Source: Amaurobius ferox (taxonomy: Eukaryota > Arthropoda > Arachnida > Araneae > Amaurobiidae). From it: DNA of 64,000 nucleotides. Positions 10,910-21,625 of the stretch are shown piece after piece. A program made the position numbers and the translations under genes. The notes below the pieces were generated by a model. It was not told where the DNA came from, searched no databases, and was given only the letters and a program-made list of their open reading frames with translations. The stretch is from assembly GCA_951213105.1 (NCBI GenBank), contig OX578145.1:7429191-7493190 (forward strand), read 5' to 3'. How positions within the stretch are numbered: the first letter of the stretch is position 1; each line of letters starts with the position of its first letter.

Positions 10910-11609
10910 ACACATCAAAACCGATTTTTAAAATTTAAATTATTTTTTTTTTGTTATTTAATGTTTTATGCGATTGTGACTATTCCCCCCCTTTTCCCCT
11001 TTTTTCTCCACCATCTAGACGTCGTAGAAAAAAACAAATCACACGGCCGGAAAGAGCAGTCAATTGCGATTAAAAATATATCAATTTCAAATCTCAATTT
11101 CAATTTCTAATATTTTTTAAAGATTTTAAAACAAAAGTCACTTTCGGCTCAAAAATATGAACTTTCGTTTTTAAATCCTCGCATCCGAAAAAGTATCGAG
11201 ATTTTCGACTAATAATTCAAATTTTTAGAAAGCTCAAAGATCTGGCTTTCTTACAAGCCCAATCTGGTCAAGAAATAATTAAAAATGGCCGCAGGATCGG
11301 AATTTTAAAGAAGTAATGATTTTAAATTTTTCGGAAGATCCATTTTTCTCCTGCCTGGGACGACACTTGTTTCCACGCAGACGGATTAGAAAATTATGTG
11401 ATATTTTAAATCATGGAATTAAGAGCTTAGCATATGGTCATTTTAAATGGATATTTTTAATGGATATTTTAATTTTATGGATATTTTAAATGATGGAATG
11501 AGAATATTTTAAATGATATTACGTTATATTTTAAATGATGGAATTAAGAGCTTAGCATATGGTCAAATTGAAATTGAAATTTTTTATGGTCATTATAAAA
11601 TATAAATTA

Positions 11610-11800
11610 GCGCGCGGGAATTGCACTCGGAAGGCCCGGGTTCGATTCCCGCCATTGCCAAAACTGCCGCCGTGTTCACGGAGAGTGCGATCCCGTTAAA
11701 CATATGGGTCCATAAGTCCTTCCGAGAGGTTGGTGGTAGGGGAAGGAGGGTACGGTCCCTGTGGATGCCTCTCCCACTGGGTTCCGGTCTAAATTGGGTG
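11610..11800 (+). repeat. SINE-derived segment (5' truncated) inside H2 unit 1
   Basis: Starts in the middle of the tRNA-like head at GCGCGCGGGAATTGCACTCGG. It has the B-box GGTTCGATTCC and the SINE body up to TTCCGGTCTAAATTGGGTG, then ATAAAAAGAAAGT. The same truncated junction (AAATTAGCGCGCGGG) recurs in other H2 units, so this is a fixed part of H2 and not a fresh insertion. Confidence 0.75.
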
Positions 11801-11824
11801 AATAAAAAGAAAGTAATGGAGGAT

Positions 11825-12084
11825 GGCGCGGTAGCCCAGTGGTTAGCGCGTGGGAATTGCACTCGGTAGGCTCGGGTTCGAATCCCGCCACTGCCAAAAC
11901 TGCCGCCGTTTTCACATGGAGTACGATCACGTTAAACATGTGGGTCCGTAAGTCCTTCCGAGAGGTTGGTGGTAGGGGAAGGAGAGTACGGTCCCAGTGG
12001 ATGGCTCCCTCACTGGATTCCGGTCTAAATTGGTGGCACTTCCTGGCCGTCCAAACAGTTACCTTACACCTTTCTGGTAGGTCG
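11825..12084 (+). repeat. second SINE-derived segment in H2 unit 1, with full tRNA-like head
   Basis: The tRNA-like head starts TGGCGCGGTAGCCCAGTGGTTAG (A-box region) with a B-box GGTTCGAATCC, then the body GTCCTTCCGAGAGGTTGGTGG. It runs to CCTTTCTGGTAGGTCG at 12084. Free SINEs continue from there with GACGGTCTGGGTC; here H2-specific sequence follows instead up to the CTAG end. Confidence 0.8.
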
Positions 12085-13014
12085 TGCCAGCGAGTTTGCC
12101 ACGGTCAGAATTTTCAAGGGTGGCGAACAGGCTGGTCGCTAAAGGCAGCTAGTCTTAAATAATAAAAGGCAATATCTGTCTGTGTGTGTGTCTTATACAC
12201 TATAGGTCCAGCGACCGCGCGTCGGAGAGTTGCGAAATTTAGCAATCGGAGACTCGGGGGGGGGGGGAAGTGACACGTGAAAGCCGATTTTTAAAATTTG
12301 AATTATTTTTTTTTTATTTAATGTTTTATGCGATTTTGACAGTTTTTTCCTGTTTTATCTCCCCCATCCAGACGCCGTAGAAAAAAAAACAAATCACACC
12401 ACCGGAAAGAGCAGGCAATTGCGAGTAAAAATATATCGATTTCAAATCTCAGGGACAAGTTCTAATATTTTTTAAAGATTTTAAACAAGAGTCACTTTCG
12501 GTTAAAAAAAACGAACTTTGGTTTTTAAATCCTTCCATCGCAAAAACTACTAATAATTTCGACTAATAATTTACATTTTTAGAAAGCTCAAATATCTGGC
12601 TTTCTTACAAGTCCAATCTAATTAAGAAATAATGAAAATTGCCCGCAGGATCGGGATTTTAAGATTTTCCGAATTTCAATTTCTCGGCCATCCGCTAAAG
12701 TAGTTCTTCACCGGCGTTGAGTTTTTCCCCGTTTCCATGGAGACCGCGCTTTAAATTAATAAAGAGCTTAGCATATGTATAGTATACATCGGGTGAAATT
12801 ATTATATTTATATGATATTTTAAATGGATATTTTAATTTATGGATATTTTAAATAATTTAAGTGATTGAATTATGGTGGATTGAATTGTGGTGATGTATT
12901 TGAAATTATTATATTTATGGATTGATGGAATGATATGGATATTTTTATTTATGGATATATTTTAATTTTATGGATATTTTAAATGATGGAACGATGGATA
13001 TTTTAATAGAGCTT

Positions 13015-16000
13015 GTAAAACTCAGACCGTGGCGCTCGCCACGAATGGTGTAGAGCAGTTTACCCCACGGCTGAGAAATAAAGTCCACCATACCCATCCC
13101 AAGGATCCATCGAATTTATTAAAATAACTAAAAGTTGCCAGGTCGGCGGGTTACATAGGCCCACAGGTGCTTCCGAAATATTCTTTCGGGAATAGAACAT
13201 TCCATGTCCATCAAAAATATCATATAACAAAATAAATATATCATATACAATCCTCAATAATATACAAAACCATACTATCTTCAATAATAAATATAAACCA
13301 TTCACAGCAAGTGGGCCAAACTTATCCCCCGTGACATATAACAAGTATATAAAAAATTCTGGAAGAAGCCGGTCCGGCACCCAAAAGAAGGAAGAAACCC
13401 TAAAAGAAACCAAAAGCCAAAATGATCCCAACAAGGCGGTTACCACAAGCTATTAATTTTAACCACAAATTTCCATCAAAAATAATAACTTAAATGCAAC
13501 AAGAAGAACGAAAGCAAGACCAGAGTGAAAATACTAAAAGACACCAGGAGCGCTTACACCTAGACCTCTGATTTTCAAATCAACTAAAAGCCCAAATAAT
13601 TCCATTCTAAAAGAACACAAGGGTCCCCAACCAAAAACAAAAGGGTGGTCCCCGCGAAGTCTGCCTCCCCCAAACAGACATCCAGGGCTCAGAAATCATC
13701 CATTCCCAAAGAACGAAACCACCAATCGAACCACCACAGATTATTAAGCTCAACAGAAGTAAACCATAAAATAACAAAACTTTACCTTTAATGAAAAACC
13801 AACACCAAAACAAAACCCCTAATACTAACAAATACTTTTCAACAAAACTCCCCAGATCTCCCCTCTACGGCACTTCCAAACAGTTCCTGACGGACATCCA
13901 AACTTCCTAATTAAAACAAATTACAACTAATATAAATCTCAAATTAACAATACCCGCAACCAGGGGCGCACCGCAGCAGGAGAGAAAAGGAGTCCAAACA
14001 ATATCAAACTAATGGAAGTGATCCGTCGATAACAGATCCCCATCATTTGCCAATATCTTAACAACCAACCAAATATAAAAATAGTCCCAAAAGAAAAAGG
14101 CATCCCATACAACCTACCAATCCAATTATGTTCCTCAGATATTAACATATTATATACAATCCATATATTCATATACTTTTAAAACATATATTTACAATAT
14201 TCATATACCTTTAAAACATTTATTTACAATATTCTTATACTATTAAAATATTTATTTACGATATTACCATAACATCACGCATACATACATTCAAATTTGA
14301 ATACAATTTAATTTGTATTAAACCAAAATACATATAGTCAATTCTCATCAACAAATATCAATTCTTTATCCATAATCAATGTGTCTTCTGTATTTTACCA
14401 ATTCCACCTGGAAGGAGGGGCATTTATTGTCACGGCAAGAATGATTAAAATTCCTTACGTCCTTGGACGTCTCATTAAAATTCAAACAATTGATGCATTT
14501 GTATTTTTCTCGGCAGCCAACTCCAGGGTAGACACCGGAACACTTAATACAGCGCTCAGTGCCCCGACAGCGGCCCCTGGTGTGACCTAGGACACCGCAC
14601 CTGGTACACTGAAGTACCGAGAAAAATTCTCGGCACCAAATCCGGTGCCACCCAAAATATGCAAATCGCTGAGAGTTAAGAATCTGGAAAGAGGGCGACT
14701 TCACCTCAAAAACCCAATGGTTTCCAGCTTTCGATCCAATGCTGAATTTAAACTCGAAGTCCTCCAGGTGACCTTCCAACAAAACATTTTGAACAATTAC
14801 ATCTTTAATAAAACCTTCTCGATCCGTCCCCACAGGAATATCGAAGAAAATCAGTTTCGGCCATCTACGAACTGGCTTTTCGAAAGTGAAGTTCTTAACA
14901 AAATCAGGGTCATTCAAAAGTTGGATTCGTACCCGATCAGCTACGTCCTTAGTCGACATTTCCAGAACTATCCGTCCATCCGGTAGAAAGAAAAACTTAT
15001 CAACACCAACGCCGATCTCTCCAGGAGAGACAGACGAAGCAAGAAATTGTTCCTTGGATTTAACACCCGGAATAGAAGTAACAGGTTTGACAATCAAAGT
15101 CCTGGACCCAACCGAGTGAACAGAAGGGTCCAGGGCACCAGAACCAGATGGGCCACTCCTAGAGGATCCTTCCATAGGGGGCTCCTTCAAAATACGAGCC
15201 CTGATCTCCGCCAGGAAGGAGGCAATATTTTCTTCTTGGGCCAGAAAACCCTTTTGTAGCAATCCCTGGGCGACCTCCTTAATCTGTAACTCTAATCTAG
15301 ACTCAAAGACATCAGGACTTAACGCAAGGTCATACGGTCCTTTACCTGGACTAAGCCTATCCAGGCCGCGGCGTAATTCCGCAATTAATTCATTAGCTTC
15401 ACTTAGTAATAAATTCTTCCTCTCCATTTCCTTGTTTAATTCCTCAATTTCCTCGCTTTTAGTCAAGCAAATAGTCCGAAACTTTTGAATTAGTTCATTT
15501 TCCGCCTTAAGATCACCATTAGCTTTAGTCAATAATTTGTCCTTATCGGCCACTATTTCAACCATTTTCTTTTCTAATCGCAAGAAGTCGGCCGTACCAC
15601 TAGCTTCCATAGATTTTTCTAACTCTTCAACATGCAATGCAGATTCCTCCAGGCTGAACTTAGTGGCACTAATTTCTTTATTTTTTTCCTCAATAGACTT
15701 ATTAAATTTTTCCACCTCTTTAGAATGAAAAAATTCTTGATTATCAAAATCCACATCCTTATTAAAGTAACCGTCAATAGTCTTAAGAAGAATTTTAACC
15801 AATGGGTCAAAAAACTGGTTTACCAATACTGTCTGTAAAGGCCTGGCAAACCGAGAAGACCTTTGCTCATAACAAAACAACGGGAGAGGGTCAAGAATGG
15901 AATGGAGATCCACCAGAGGTCGTCACTTCTCTCCATCTGGTAATTCAAAAAGATATTCTTCCACATTCTCAGGGTAAGAAGCCTTCAGCGCGTCAATTTC

Positions 16001-17424
16001 CCCCGCATAAACTAATGCCATTGCAAAAACCCTATCTCAGAACTCGCATAAGAAAACACAGCTTTTCTACGCAGGAAAGGCAATCAAATCAACTTAATTG
16101 AGGGCCTATTACAGTAACGTCAATGGAATACCTCTTTCTCAATATAGCTGAGGCTAATTCCAAGGGAATAAATATACAACATACAAGTAAGCATACTCCA
16201 ACCATACAACGACACTTTTAAGTCAATAGATGTAAACAAACAAGAGAAACAATTTAACTCCAATTACAAAATCACAGTTTGTCATAGTCAATTCCAAGGA
16301 AGTATTAAATAATACACTCCGTTCTCTTAATAATACACCAAAGAGACTTAATATACAAACAATTCAAAAATATACAGATCTACAATATGACGTCATATAT
16401 ACTAACATTAAATCAATAAAGAGATCAACACTATAATTAAGTTACAGTTCTAAGCCGTCACAATGGAACTCCAAATGCTCCGCCAAAGAGTAGGGAAGTC
16501 AGGACTAGTCCAAGCAACAGGGTGTCCGACGTCATCAAAAATATAAGTTCCAATAACATATATTCTTAAGTCAATATATTTATCAAACTTGGTATACGGA
16601 ACTCCAATAAGTCCTGGATAATATAATACAAGTGCTTATATTTTTATCATAAGTAGAATTGTAAGTATCTCGTAGATATCTCCAATATAAAACCACGGTT
16701 TTTCGAAGAACAATTTCAAAGTTTATCAAGTACACCATAAACAAGTCGACATTGATTTATCTTTACCATTACATGTCGAAATCAGTTAACATTGGAACAA
16801 ACACAATTTTATAAACACCTATAATATCCTTTCGGCTTCACATACTTCATAATACATTAACTATAATCAAACAACTTTTAAGCTATAAACACACAATTTT
16901 CTTCTAAGACGCCATTGCTGGAGGAAACTTAGCCAGAACTTAAGATAAACAAAAACATGTCCCGCAGAAAGATGGATAACGTTGAATTCCTACGAAACCA
17001 GTACAATATACATAATTTTCTCAACACTTACAGAGAGAATACAATTTTTCTGATTTTTAACCATAAACATGTAACTTGATCACCATATATATTAAAGATA
17101 TCATCAATTCAAACCTTCACAAAAACGAAGAAAAATTTCATGTCGATATATACTGCGTAGATAGAGATCGCCATTTTAAATCTTTAACATTAGGATACAA
17201 ATTAACTTAACACAGGTCACACTTCAAATATAAATCACCCTTAATCTTCTTGGCCATAATCAAAAACTTTATAAATCCTATATTATTCGATTCCTTGAAT
17301 ATCAGAGCATCTTTTATCACTGAAAACTAAATCCAATACACAATCTAACATAAATAAACTTCAAATAAACACCAGCCTCCAAAAACACAACCTTTCAGCT
17401 TGCCGCCATTGCTGGGGAGGAAGA
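13015..17424 (-). mobile_element. gag-only LINE (HAL1/HeT-A-like architecture), copy 1
   Basis: Flanked by TAGAGCTT at 13007-13014 and 17425-17432, an 8-bp target duplication. On the minus strand: a ~1.4 kb 5' leader, one gag ORF (16021-14366), about 1.35 kb without recognisable coding sequence, and a 3' end containing ACGGTCTGAG close to the terminus. No endonuclease, RT or RNase H is seen. The second copy (24748 onward) has the same gag-then-noncoding layout and a similar 3' region, so the missing ORF2 is a family trait and not a local deletion. Retrotransposition would need an RT in trans. Confidence 0.75.
14366..16021 (-). pseudogene. LINE ORF1 / gag-like zinc-knuckle protein, one internal stop
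   Basis: A 515-codon frame runs from 15913 to 14366. The frame continues upstream across a single TGA near 15930 to a better ATG at 16019-16021, which gives an N-terminus (KASYPENVEEYLFELPDGE) with no other obvious start. The middle (about residues 60-220 from 15913) is highly charged and coiled-coil-like. The C-terminal ~90 residues carry CCHC-type clusters: CTRCGVLGHTRGRC, CIKCSGVYPGVGC and CINCLNFNE...HSC, before a terminal DYG. The order coiled coil, globular RNA-binding region, then zinc knuckles is that of I/Jockey-group LINE gag proteins, which package element RNA. The copy at 26176-34216 aligns at both ends (FARPLQ near the N-terminus, GWHR.WCREF before the knuckles). It is nearly intact. 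Confidence 0.8.
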
Positions 17425-17498
17425 TAGAGCTTAGCATGTGGTCATTATAAAATTAAATTAATAGAGCTTAGCGTGTGGTCATTATAAAATTAAAATTA

Positions 17499-17719
17499 GC
17501 GCGCGGGAATTGCACTCGGTAGGCCTGGGTTCGATTCCTGCCACTACCAAAACTGCCACCGTGTTCACGCGGAGTACGATCACGTTAAACATGTGGATCC
17601 GTAAGTCCTTCCGAGAGGTTGGTGGTAGGGGAAGGAGGGTACGGTCCCTGTGGATGCCTCCCCCACTGGGTTCCGGTCTCAAATTGGGTGACACTTCCTG
17701 GCCGTCCAAACAGTTACCT
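17499..17719 (+). repeat. SINE-derived segment in H2 unit 2
   Basis: It begins with the same AAATTAG/GCGCGCGGG junction as in unit 1 and runs through the B-box and body to CTTCCTGGCCGTCCAAACAGTTACCT. It is then cut by the LINE 3' fragment; the continuation ACACCTTTCTGG resumes at 19085. Just before it, AGAGCTTAGCRTGTGGTCATTATAAAATTAAA is present twice in tandem (17427 and 17464). Confidence 0.8.
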
Positions 17720-19084
17720 CAAAGGATTTTTCTTCTCAAAATCTCTTCTGGTTTTCGGACTACTTCCAACATTTCTCTTTACTCTATAACTGGTATTCCC
17801 CCCATTCATTTTGTCATTAATACACAATTTAAAAAATATGCCTTCTGGAAACTCAGAACAAATCATTTTACCAACCCGTCTCTTACCTCTCCCCCTAACT
17901 TTGACTTCAATCGCCCTTCCTCTGACTATCCCCCCTTCCCTTCGTATCGCCTATCTGGCTCCCTTCGACCCCTCTCTTCTTTCAGACATAAATATTTACA
18001 CTGATGGCTCTGCCATTGACGACAAAGTGGGTTACGCCATTTGCATATACAGGGGGGATAAACTTCAAAACATATATACTTTCAAACTCAACCTTGGGAA
18101 CACAGTTTTTCAAGCTGAAATAGCAGCAATACACTTTGCTATCAATTGGGCTTCTACAAATAATTTAAAAATAAATATTTTTCAGATAGTCAATCCTCCA
18201 TTTCGGCCCTTAACTCCATTAGAAACAAATCTGACCATCTTTCCAAAATTAAACTAGATGCAAATTTAAACAAACATTTAATAAACCTCTGTTGGGTTAA
18301 AGCCCATTCTGACATCTCGGGCAACGAGGCCGCCGATGAAAATGCAAAACTTGCTACCTCTTCAGGTACCCCATCTCCTTTACCTTTTCCCTACTCTCTG
18401 TTAAAAAAGCATTGTAAACTAGATATCTTAAACGCCTGGCAATCTTATCTAAACAACTACATTTCCCCTCGCACCCATGACCCAGCCAGAATTTTAAACT
18501 TTCTTCCCCACATAAACTTTAATTTCCTTTTAATGAACAAATATCTTATTTATTTTATCACGTGCCACGGCCCATTTTTGGATTACCTTTACTTTTTTAA
18601 ATTTAAATCAACCTCTTGCTGTTCCTGCGGTTCCTTTGGAGATGCAGACCACTACGTCTTTGCTTGCCCCCACTCTAAACCTTTTCATCTTTCTAAACCT
18701 TCCCCCGCTAATTCCGCGGCCTGGTTCTCGAGTGTCTGCTCGAATAAAACTTCAATTAACAAAATTAAAAACTGTGTTCTCATAGCGAGAGAAATATCCA
18801 ACAAAATCACTTGAATAGCCTGAGAGCCATTGCTGCTTTTAACTTTTTCTCTGGTTGTTGATCCCCTTGGTTTTTACTTGCTCCTCCCCGGTGGTGCCGC
18901 CTTCCCTTTTATTTTGGTTTGTTGTGTTGTTTTGGTGTTGTGTTTTGTTTTTGATTACTGCTTTGTTTGTTTGCTGTTTTGTTTAGTTGTGTTTATTCTG
19001 GTGTTGTCGCCGGATCTCTTCCCGGCCGTCCAATTTGATACTCAAGTCCTCTGGATGAGTCGGACGGTCTGGGTCTTCACAATC
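17720..19084 (+). mobile_element. 5'-truncated LINE with RNase H (I/R1-group) inserted in H2/SINE
   Basis: The insertion splits an otherwise continuous SINE-derived segment (ACCT | ACACC). It holds the 3' part of ORF2 plus a ~270-bp 3' UTR. The UTR end contains TTCCCGGCCGTCCAA (about 19019-19033) and GTCGGACGGTCTGGGTC (about 19059-19075), both also present in the same order in the SINE 3' tail. 5' truncation is usual for LINE insertion. Confidence 0.8.
17740..18814 (+). pseudogene. LINE ORF2 3' part: RNase H and C-terminal CCHC motif
   Basis: From about 17950 the frame reads INIYTDGSAIDD (first RNase H aspartate) and later FQAEIAAIHFAI (glutamate). After a frame break near 18182 it continues SDSQSS (second aspartate), CWVKAHSDISGNEAADENAK (HxxxxGNExAD, with the last aspartate), and a C-terminal CCSCGSFGDADHYVFACPHS that fits the CxxC...H....C motif of I/R1-group LINE pol proteins. 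It stops at 18812-18814. The four RNase H catalytic acidic residues are all visible across the two frames. The region 17740-17950 is the end of the RT/thumb-linker part and carries another frame change. The element was probably active not long ago, but this copy is truncated and frame-broken. Confidence 0.85.
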
Positions 19085-19956
19085 ACACCTTTCTGGTAGG
19101 TCGCGCCAGCGAGTTTGCCACGGTCAGAATTTTCAAAGGTAGCGAACAGGCTGGCCGCCAAAGGCGGCTAGTAAATAATGAAAGGCAATGTCTGTCTGTG
19201 TGTGTGTGTCTTATACACTATAGGTTCAGCCATCGCGCGTCGGAGAGCTACGAAATTTGGCAATCGGAAACCCGGGGGGGGGGGGCGGAAGTGACACGTC
19301 AAAACCGATTTTTGAAATTTTAATTATTTTTTTTGTTATTTAATTTTTTATGTAATTTCCACCGTTTTTTTCCCTTTTTGCCCTTTTTTCTCCACCATCC
19401 AGACGTCGTAGAAAAAAACAAATCACACGACCGGAAAGAGTATACAATTGCGAGTAAAAATATATCAATTTCAAATCTGAGGGACAAATTTTAATATTTT
19501 TTTTTAAAGATTTTAAAACAAAAGTCACTTTCGACTGAAAAAAACGAACTTTCGTTTTTAAATCTTCGAATCTGGAAAAGTAGGAAGATTTTCGAGTAAT
19601 AATTTACATTTTTAGAAAGCTCAAGAATCTGGCTTTCTTACAAGCCCAATCTGGTCAAGAAATAATTAAAAATGGCCGCAGGATCGGAATTTTAAAGAAG
19701 TAATGATTTTAAATTTCTCAGATAATTCTCGGAAGATCCATGGGACATCACGTGTTACCACGAAGACGGGTTAGAAAATTATATGATATTTTAAATCATG
19801 GATTTAAGAGCTTAGCATATGGTCATTTTAAAATGGATATTTTAATTTATGGATATTTTTAATGGATATATTGATTTTATAGATATTTCAAATGATGGAA
19901 TTAAGAGCTTAGCATATGGTCAAATTAAAATTTATGGTCATTATAAAATTTAAATT

Positions 19957-20163
19957 AGTGCGCTGGAAGTAAGCGCTCGGAAATTGCACTCGGTAGGCCC
20001 GGGTTCGATTCCCGCCACTGCTAAACCTGCCGCCGTGTTCACGCGGAGTACGATCACGTTAAACATGCGGGTCCGTAAGTCCTTCCGAGAGGTTGGTGGT
20101 AGGGGAAGGAGGGTACGGTCCCTGTGGATTCTTCTCCCACTGGGTTCCGGTCTAAATTGGGTG
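19957..20163 (+). repeat. SINE-derived segment 1 of H2 unit 3
   Basis: Truncated tRNA-like head with a small internal insertion (GGAAGTAAGCGCTC), B-box GGTTCGATTCCC, and body to TAAATTGGGTG, then AATAAAAAGAAAG. It aligns with 11610-11800. Confidence 0.75.
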
Positions 20164-20189
20164 AATAAAAAGAAAGTTATGGAGATTGT

Positions 20190-20290
20190 CGCGGAGGACG
20201 CAGTAGCTCAGTAATTAGCTCGCGGGAATTGCACTCGGTAGGCCCGGGTTCGATTCCCGCCACTGCCGCCGTGTTCAGGCTGAGTACGAA
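20190..20290 (+). repeat. SINE-derived segment 2 of H2 unit 3, truncated
   Basis: Head GCGGAGGACGCAGTAGCTCAG with B-box GGTTCGATTCCC, then a short deletion and loss of similarity after GAGTACG. It corresponds to 11825-11940. Confidence 0.7.
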
Positions 20291-20518
20291 AAAATTAATT
20301 ATAGAGTAAAGAGAAAATTAATTTAGTATTGAGTCAATTAAAGAATAATTTTATTATTTTCTAATGCTATTGTATAGAGGAAGTTCACGGATAATCACAT
20401 TTAGACGAAAAAACACACTTAAAGACATCATGAACACATTTCCAACATTTTGGGAAATATTTCCATCAGTGTGTGTGTGTATGTGAGGGGTGCGAATGCA
20501 CGTATGACTATGGCAATT
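20291..20518. other. unassigned AT-rich stretch
   Basis: No gene seen. Contains several ATTAATT stretches and a short TG run near 20470. Confidence 0.4.
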
Positions 20519-20715
20519 TATATGTAGATACATTCTGTAGAAAATTAGAAACAGGTAGAATATTTTGTAATAAATGGGATTAAAACGTTATTCGAAATTA
20601 GAGATTTTAAATCAGAGAGAGTACGTACAGCCACGAAATTCTATATGTAGCTGCATTCTGAAAAAATTAGAATTAGGTAGATCATCATGTAATTAACGTG
20701 ATTGGAATACGGGTG
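20519..20715. repeat. two-copy tandem repeat, ~122 bp period
   Basis: TATATGTAG(A/C)T(A/G)CATTCTG followed by AAATTAGAA.(C/T)AGGTAGA occurs at about 20519 and 20641. Both copies are diverged. Confidence 0.55.
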
Positions 20716-20836
20716 AAAGGGAGGGAGGGAGACACAGAGAGCGAGAGAGAAATAGTGTGTGTCAAAATATAGTACGATCAAAATATAGTGTGGTAACTGC
20801 AGGAGAGGTTGACTTTGTTTCGAACAAGTAGGATTC

Positions 20837-21076
20837 AAGGGCGCCCATAAAACTTATTCCTGGGATGGCCAAACTGAAGGATGAGAGGTAAATATTTATT
20901 AGCTTGATACCTATATTTCTGACCTTGAACGTTCGGGGGAGCGAAAGTGCCCCCTCGAGCTCCCCTATGGGCGCCCATAGAACATTTTCCAGAGGGTAAA
21001 CTCATGGATGAGAAGCACAATATTGACTAGCTGGACATCTACATTTGTGACTTTGAATGCCCCTATGGGTACCCAT
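20837..21076. repeat. repeat units bordered by the palindrome ATGGGCGCCCAT
   Basis: The palindrome, or a near copy, stands at 20837-20848, 20967-20978 and (as ATGGGTACCCAT) 21065-21076. Between them are related units containing CTCATGGATGAGAAG-like, TGAC(C/T)TTGAA and CCCCTCGAGCTCCCCTAT segments. No coding sequence is seen. Confidence 0.7.
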
Positions 21077-21333
21077 GGCTATAAGTGTTGAAGACCCAGA
21101 CCACTTGACTGGCCCTAGGGCTTACAGCAGCTGTTTGAGTGGCCGGGAGAGATGGCTATAAGCACAGACTAATATAGTATTCTGTGGCTATAAGTGTTGC
21201 AGACCCAGACCACTCGACTGACCCAGAGGGCTTACAGCAGCTATTTGAGTGGCCGGGGTGGCTATAAATGTTGAAGGTCCAGACCACTCGGCTGGCCCTA
21301 GGGCTTACAGCAGAAAATCTGAGTGGCCGGGAG
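21077..21333. repeat. three ~75-bp repeats (GGCTATAAGTGTTGAAGACCC...GAGTGGCCGG)
   Basis: Copies at 21077-21152, 21186-21258 and 21259-21333 share CAGACCACTCGACTGGCC, CTAGGGCTTACAGCAG and TTTGAGTGGCCGG. A fourth start is at about 21340. CCACTC and GAGTGG give each unit short inverted ends. 21153-21185 is a spacer. Confidence 0.8.
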
Positions 21334-21486
21334 GAAGGGGTGGCTATAAGTGTGTAAAGTTTCAAGCTTCACGGAAACTTTTGTGGGATCTGGAAAGACT
21401 CTATTTTTCCACCCCTGGGGAAATCGAAACTTCGACTCCGTTAGGTTCTGTCCTGAGGTTACTAGTATAAGCAGGGAGCCTTTTCA

Positions 21487-21625
21487 ATGGGCGCCCATAG
21501 GGGAGGGAAAGGAGGCACTTGTGCTCCCCTGGACATTCAAGGTCCCAAATGTGGGGATAAAAGTAGTCCATATTGTACATATCATTCTTGAGTTTGCCGT
21601 TTAGAAAAGTGCTATGGGCGCCCAT
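21487..21625. repeat. inverted copy of the ATGGGCGCCCAT-bordered unit
   Basis: Perfect ATGGGCGCCCAT at 21487-21498 and 21614-21625 (127 bp apart). The interior, read in reverse, aligns with the units at 20837-21065 (GTGCTCCCCTGGACATTCAA). Confidence 0.75.

Larger units (their letters stand above)
10734..12152 (+). mobile_element. Helitron-like family H2, unit 1 (apparently complete)
   Basis: The left end is TC-rich (from about 10734, after A) and is followed by CTAAAAGGCAATGTCTGTG, shared with 12160, 19180 and 23795. The right end carries a compact stem-loop, consensus GCCGCC-AAA-GGCGGC, directly fused to CTAG at 12149-12152, followed by T. TC...hairpin-CTAG between A and T is the Helitron signature. 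The hairpin abuts CTAG instead of sitting ~10 bases upstream, so the class call is less secure than for H1. Two SINE-derived segments form the 3' half. There is no coding capacity. Confidence 0.6.
12153..19171 (+). mobile_element. Helitron-like H2, unit 2, with two nested LINE insertions
   Basis: Begins with TC immediately after the CTAG of unit 1, so the units are head to tail. It runs 12153-13014, is interrupted by a gag-only LINE (13015-17424, duplicated target TAGAGCTT), and resumes at 17425-17719 with one SINE-derived segment. It is interrupted again by a LINE 3' end (17720-19084) and finishes at 19085-19171 with a perfect GCCGCC-AAA-GGCGGC stem and CTAG at 19168-19171. Without the insertions it would be about 1.24 kb, close to unit 1. 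Confidence 0.6.
19172..20290 (+). mobile_element. Helitron-like H2, unit 3 (3' truncated)
   Basis: It follows the CTAG of unit 2 directly and repeats the H2 5' region (AAAGGCAATGTCTGTCTG, then CGCGCGTCGGAGAGCTACGA). It continues to GAGCTTAGCATATGGTCA and two SINE-derived segments. The CTAG-hairpin end is absent; similarity stops near 20290. Confidence 0.6.

Noticed and set aside
11610..11700. tRNA genes at the GGTTCGATTCC boxes (11610, 11825, 17499, 19957, 20190, 23478, 35390, 61575)
   Set aside because: B-boxes are good, but no cloverleaf with paired acceptor arms can be closed and each is followed by the same SINE body.
11593..12162. Open frames on both strands through SINE bodies (for example 11621-11869, 17510-18004, 62000-62266)
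   Set aside because: The same peptide recurs in every SINE copy on either strand; these are repeat artefacts.
13060..14172. Hydrophobic minus-strand open frames (128, 74 and 77 codons) behind the LINE gag
   Set aside because: Leu/Phe/Ile-rich translations of an A-rich plus strand; no RT or endonuclease motif. The region is better explained as the LINE 3' non-coding part, as in copy 2.
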